Origin: an uncultured Clostridia bacterium
GTDB taxonomy: Bacteria; Bacillota; Clostridia; Christensenellales; UBA1242
Direction: 5' to 3'
Length of the DNA stretch: 8,599 nucleotides
NCBI GenBank assembly: GCA_947625955.1
Contig: CANQQH010000040.1
Coordinates: 1-8,599, forward strand
This document shows positions 6,188-8,599 of the stretch, piece by piece; the stretch's first letter is position 1; each line of letters opens with the position of its first letter. Made by a program: the position numbers and the translations under genes. Under the pieces are notes generated by a model, which was not told where the DNA came from, did no database searches, and saw nothing but the letters and a program-made list of their open reading frames with translations.

Positions 6188-6291
6188 AGAGATTTTAAAA
6201 TGGGAAATATAATAATTTGCAAAAATAAAAATTAACTTGTATTAAACATCTTTATTTTAATCAATATTATACAAATTAAAACTCATTTTTT

Positions 6292-6308
6292 ATATTTTAA
6301 TAAAATAT
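6292..6308. repeat. 17-bp perfect palindrome upstream of ku
   Basis: ATATTTTAATAAAATAT has 8-bp perfect arms (6292-6299 and 6301-6308) around a single central A, 35 bases before the ku start. Its size and symmetry suit an operator for a dimeric regulator; as RNA it would form no stable hairpin because the loop is one base. In such AT-rich DNA chance cannot be excluded. Confidence 0.35.
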
Positions 6309-6343
6309 CACAGTTTTGCGAATAATAAGAAAAGGAGAGAAAA

Positions 6344-7120
6344 ATGGCATATTCATTCAAAGGCGCGATTTCTTTTGGGCTTGTGTATATTCCAATTATA
6401 TTGTCGGCAAGTGTGAAAAATAACGATATTGGTTTCAACCTTATCGACAAAAAGACCATGAGTAGAATCAAATATAAAAAGACCTGCGTTGATTGTGACG
6501 ACAAGGTTGTTAATAATGAAGATATTGTGAAAGGGTATCAATATGAAAAGGGAAAGTATGTGATTTTCACCGATGAGGACTTTGAGAAAATAAAAACGCA
6601 GAAAGACAAAAACATTGTTATTGAGCAGTTTGTTGAGCTTAATGAAGTTAGGCCCGTTTTCTTCGACAAGACCTACTATATTCAGCCCGATGGAGCGGAT
6701 AAAGCGTTCTGCGTTTTGCTTGATGCCTTGAAAAAATCCAAGAAAGCTGGCATTGCAAAAACAGTGCTTGGAACAAAGGAAACGCTCATTTTGATTCACA
6801 CCGACGGCGAGAATTTGCTGCTCAGCACCATGTTTTTCAGCGAAGAAGTTCAATCTTGCCCGGCACACAAAGAAGTGAAAGTTGAAAAGCAAGAACTTGA
6901 ACTCGCCACGGCGCTCATAAACCAAATGACAAAGAAGTTTGAACCTGAGATTTTCAAAGACGAATATAACGAGAAAGTGAAAAAAGCCATTGAGCAAAAA
7001 ATCAAAGGTAACAAGATAATAAAACCAAGAGAAAAGGCAGAGCCGCAAAAGATTCTAAACATCATGGAAGCTCTCAAAAAAAGTCTTGAAACAAGCACAA
7101 AGAGGAGAAAGGCGAATTGA
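6344..7120 (+). CDS. ku: Bacterial Ku, DNA end-binding protein of non-homologous end joining
   Basis: Forms a homodimeric ring that threads onto double-strand break ends, protects them and recruits LigD. The 258 residues begin with the family's hallmark KGAISFGLVYIPIILSAS (6-23, compare WKGSISFGLV-type starts of other bacterial Ku), continue through the beta-barrel with IKYKKTCVDCDDKVVNNEDI (Cys48 and Cys51 at the usual CxxC position) and YEKGKYVIFTDEDFEKI, and the conserved segment with EVRPVFFDKTYYIQPD (about 102-117). The C terminus is short and basic (ends TKRRKAN), so this is the compact form without the long Lys-rich tail of some actinobacterial Ku proteins. The start ATG has AAGGAGAG 6 nt upstream from the GGAG core. 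The stop codon overlaps the ligD start by 4 nt, making a ku-ligD-pol operon. Homologues in Bacillus act in spores and stationary phase; no clear forespore-type promoter is visible here. Confidence 0.96.
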   Translation: MAYSFKGAISFGLVYIPIILSASVKNNDIGFNLIDKKTMSRIKYKKTCVDCDDKVVNNEDIVKGYQYEKGKYVIFTDEDFEKIKTQKDKNIVIEQFVELNEVRPVFFDKTYYIQPDGADKAFCVLLDALKKSKKAGIAKTVLGTKETLILIHTDGENLLLSTMFFSEEVQSCPAHKEVKVEKQELELATALINQMTKKFEPEIFKDEYNEKVKKAIEQKIKGNKIIKPREKAEPQKILNIMEALKKSLETSTKRRKAN

Positions 7121-8517
7121 GTAGGCTTGGCTTATACCATGAAAAACGCGACTTCACAAAGACCAGCGAGCCAGTTGGAAAAGTGCAAAAATCTGGGAAA
7201 AAGTTGAGATTTTGCATACAATTTCATGTTGCAAGGCGCGCACACTATGATTTTCGGCTAGAACACAAGGGTGTGCTTTTGAGTTTTGCAATTCCAAAAG
7301 GCTTTTCCTTTGATCCAAAAGTAAAGAGGCTGGCGGTTCATGTTGAAGACCATCCGCTTGACTACATTGACTTTGAGGGCGAGATTGCAAAGGGCAACTA
7401 TGGCGCGGGAAGTGTTGAAATTTTCGACAAGGGTTTCTATGTTCCGTCGTTTGATATGGCCTATGGGCTTGAAAAAGGACACTTGAAATTCACATTGTTT
7501 GGCGAAAAAATACGCGGGGAGTTCTCGCTTGTTAGAATAGACGAAAAGAACTGGCTGCTCATTAAGAGTGCAGACGAGGAAAGCCTGGTAAAAGACAGCA
7601 GCGTTTTGCCCTTTCAAAAGTTTTCACCCATGCTGGCGACCCTTTCATTGGCACCTCCCAAGGGCAAGGATTGGCTCTTTGAAATAAAGTTTGATGGTTA
7701 CAGAATGATGGCAAAAAAAGAAAAGGGCGAAGCTAAATGTTATTCGCGCAGCGGCATTGACTACACGGAGAAGTTCAAACCCATCAGTTTGGCAATAGAC
7801 AAGTTGGATGCCGAAAGCTTTATCTTGGATGGAGAAGTGGTTGCTTTTCAAAATGGGAAGAGCGACTTTGCACTTTTGCAAGAGCGGCTAAAAACGCAAA
7901 ATGATGACATTTGCTATGTTATTTTTGATATTTTGGCACTAAATGGCGAAGATTTGAGAGAAAATACGCTTGAAGAGCGAAAAAACATTTTGAAACGCCT
8001 GCTTGCAAAATGTGATAAAAAACTTATGTTCTCAGCGCATGTTGAAGGCGAGGGGGAGAAGTGCTTTGAGTTTGCAAAAGAAAACGGTCTTGAAGGAATT
8101 GTTGCCAAAAAGAAAAACTCAACCTATGAGTTTTCAAGAAGTGAGAGTTGGCTCAAAATCAAATGCTATAAGAGGCAAGAGTTCGTTGTTTGCGGCTACG
8201 AGGCAAAGAAAACCGAGCTCGGCGCGCTTTTGCTTGGAGTCTTCGAAAACGGCAAGCTTGTGTTCGCTGGCAAGGTTGGAACAGGGTTTAGCGATGAAGT
8301 TCGCCATGAGCTCAAAACAAAGCTTGATAAAATCAAAGCAAAGTGCCCATTTGAAAATTTCAAAGAGGGAAAGGGTGTTAATTTTGTTTTGCCGAAGCTA
8401 GTTGCAGAAATTCAGTTTGCTGAGAGAACAAAAAGCGGAGTGCTTCGCCAAGCAAGTTTTGTTGGGCTTAGAAGCGACAAAAAGCCAAAAGATGTTGTTT
8501 GGGAGGAAGAAAAGTGA
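7117..8517 (+). CDS. ligD: LigD-type NHEJ ligase: 3'-phosphoesterase plus ATP-dependent DNA ligase, no polymerase domain
   Basis: Trims 3' ends and seals breaks held by Ku. The N-terminal phosphoesterase domain (about 7-150) contains FCIQFHVARRAHYDFRLE (32-49) and VEDHPLDY (76-83). Residues His37, His43, Asp45, Arg47, Lys61, Arg71, His79 and Tyr83 correspond, with a constant shift of 5, to the metal and phosphate ligands of Pseudomonas LigD, so the domain should be active. The ligase domain follows the FSPMLATL linker: motif I EIKFDGYR with adenylated Lys191, SRSG (210-213), LDGEVVAF (from 237), EGIVAKK (from 326) and SWLKIKCY (from 344), then an OB-fold to the end. There is no primase-polymerase domain, which is encoded by the next gene. 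The start is TTG at 7117, with GAGGAG 9 nt upstream and a 4-nt overlap with the ku stop; it begins the conserved LYHEKRDF segment, so no later start fits. Gene layout PE-LIG differs from Bacillus LigD (LIG-POL) and Mycobacterium (POL-PE-LIG). Confidence 0.96.
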   Translation: MSRLGLYHEKRDFTKTSEPVGKVQKSGKKLRFCIQFHVARRAHYDFRLEHKGVLLSFAIPKGFSFDPKVKRLAVHVEDHPLDYIDFEGEIAKGNYGAGSVEIFDKGFYVPSFDMAYGLEKGHLKFTLFGEKIRGEFSLVRIDEKNWLLIKSADEESLVKDSSVLPFQKFSPMLATLSLAPPKGKDWLFEIKFDGYRMMAKKEKGEAKCYSRSGIDYTEKFKPISLAIDKLDAESFILDGEVVAFQNGKSDFALLQERLKTQNDDICYVIFDILALNGEDLRENTLEERKNILKRLLAKCDKKLMFSAHVEGEGEKCFEFAKENGLEGIVAKKKNSTYEFSRSESWLKIKCYKRQEFVVCGYEAKKTELGALLLGVFENGKLVFAGKVGTGFSDEVRHELKTKLDKIKAKCPFENFKEGKGVNFVLPKLVAEIQFAERTKSGVLRQASFVGLRSDKKPKDVVWEEEK

Positions 8518-8599
8518 AAATTATAGGCTCGGTCAAATTCACAAATCCAGATAGGATTGTTTTTGAAAAGAGCAAGATAACCAAAGAGGAGCTCGCGAT
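8514..8599 (+). CDS. Stand-alone LigD-type primase-polymerase (POL domain), 3'-truncated by the window edge
   Basis: Only 28 codons are visible. From a GTG start they read VKIIGSVKFTNPDRIVFEK and then SKITKEELA, which matches the opening of LigD polymerase domains (pattern: x-TNPDKV-hydrophobic-x-P, then hydrophobic-TK-x-hydrophobic). In NHEJ this archaeo-eukaryotic-primase-type polymerase adds or fills in nucleotides, with a preference for ribonucleotides, at the break. The GTG overlaps the ligD stop by 4 nt (GTGA) and has GGAGG (8502-8506) 7 nt upstream, so it is the third gene of the ku operon. The identity rests on a short stretch plus context; the catalytic aspartates lie beyond the edge, so activity cannot be judged. 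Confidence 0.8.
   Translation, partial: MKIIGSVKFTNPDRIVFEKSKITKEELA

Larger units (their letters stand above)
6143..6343. other. Divergent AT-rich intergenic region between asd and ku
   Basis: These 201 bases separate the outward-facing asd and ku operons and must hold both promoters. The DNA is strongly AT-rich and contains two inverted repeats (6171-6187 and 6292-6308). For ku the best hexamer pair I see is TTAAAC (6242-6247) and TATTAT (6265-6270) with a 17-bp spacer, a mediocre match. There is no open reading frame with coding character, no tRNA, and no GC-rich structure resembling a lysine riboswitch or T-box. Confidence 0.6.

Noticed and set aside
6143..6343. Lysine riboswitch or T-box ahead of asd
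   Set aside because: The spacer is short, nearly all A and T, and lacks the GC-rich helices and conserved segments either element needs.
6353..7048. Minus-strand open frame of about 230 codons opposite ku
   Set aside because: It is a hydrophobic shadow caused by the Lys- and Glu-rich ku gene; a membrane-protein appearance is expected from such reversals and there is no start context.

Overview
The window looks like an ordinary chromosomal stretch from a low-GC member of the Bacillota, probably an uncultured anaerobe. The reasons are AT-rich spacers, strong GGAGG-type ribosome binding sites, consensus TTGACA/TATAAT promoters, lysine-rich proteins, tight 1-4 nt gene overlaps, and a Ku/LigD repair locus beside lysine/diaminopimelate genes. 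I assign no genus. I see no tRNA, rRNA, insertion sequence, CRISPR array or phage gene. No stretch longer than about 200 bases lacks a gene.

Left part (1-2640, plus strand): the C-terminal part of a short-chain dehydrogenase/reductase runs off the left edge and overlaps by 1 nt the start of a methionyl-tRNA synthetase of the multi-zinc-knuckle type without a C-terminal tRNA-binding domain. A MarR-type regulator follows under its own perfect sigma-70 promoter. That promoter lies so close to the ATG that the mRNA should be leaderless. Two back-to-back hairpins, each flanked by A and T runs, then terminate transcription from both directions.

Middle part (2642-6142, minus strand): a compact asd-dapA-dapB operon encodes three enzymes of the aspartate-to-diaminopimelate/lysine route. 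Downstream of it, with its own promoter, lies an unrecognised two-pass membrane protein with a Gly/Ser-rich N terminus, an extracytoplasmic domain, a charged helix and a C-terminal zinc ribbon. It meets the MarR gene tail to tail at the double terminator.

Right part (6344 to the end, plus strand): divergent from asd across a 201-bp AT-rich spacer is a bacterial non-homologous end-joining operon, ku then ligD (phosphoesterase plus ATP-dependent ligase) then a separate LigD-type polymerase gene cut by the right edge. The three genes are joined by 4-nt overlaps. Ku binds broken ends, the polymerase fills or extends them, the phosphoesterase trims 3' ends and the ligase seals. The notable points are that the LigD activities are split over two polypeptides in the order PE-LIG then POL, the leaderless MarR transcript, and the orphan zinc-ribbon membrane protein. 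I found no convincing wholly new system; the split NHEJ operon is the most distinctive part.
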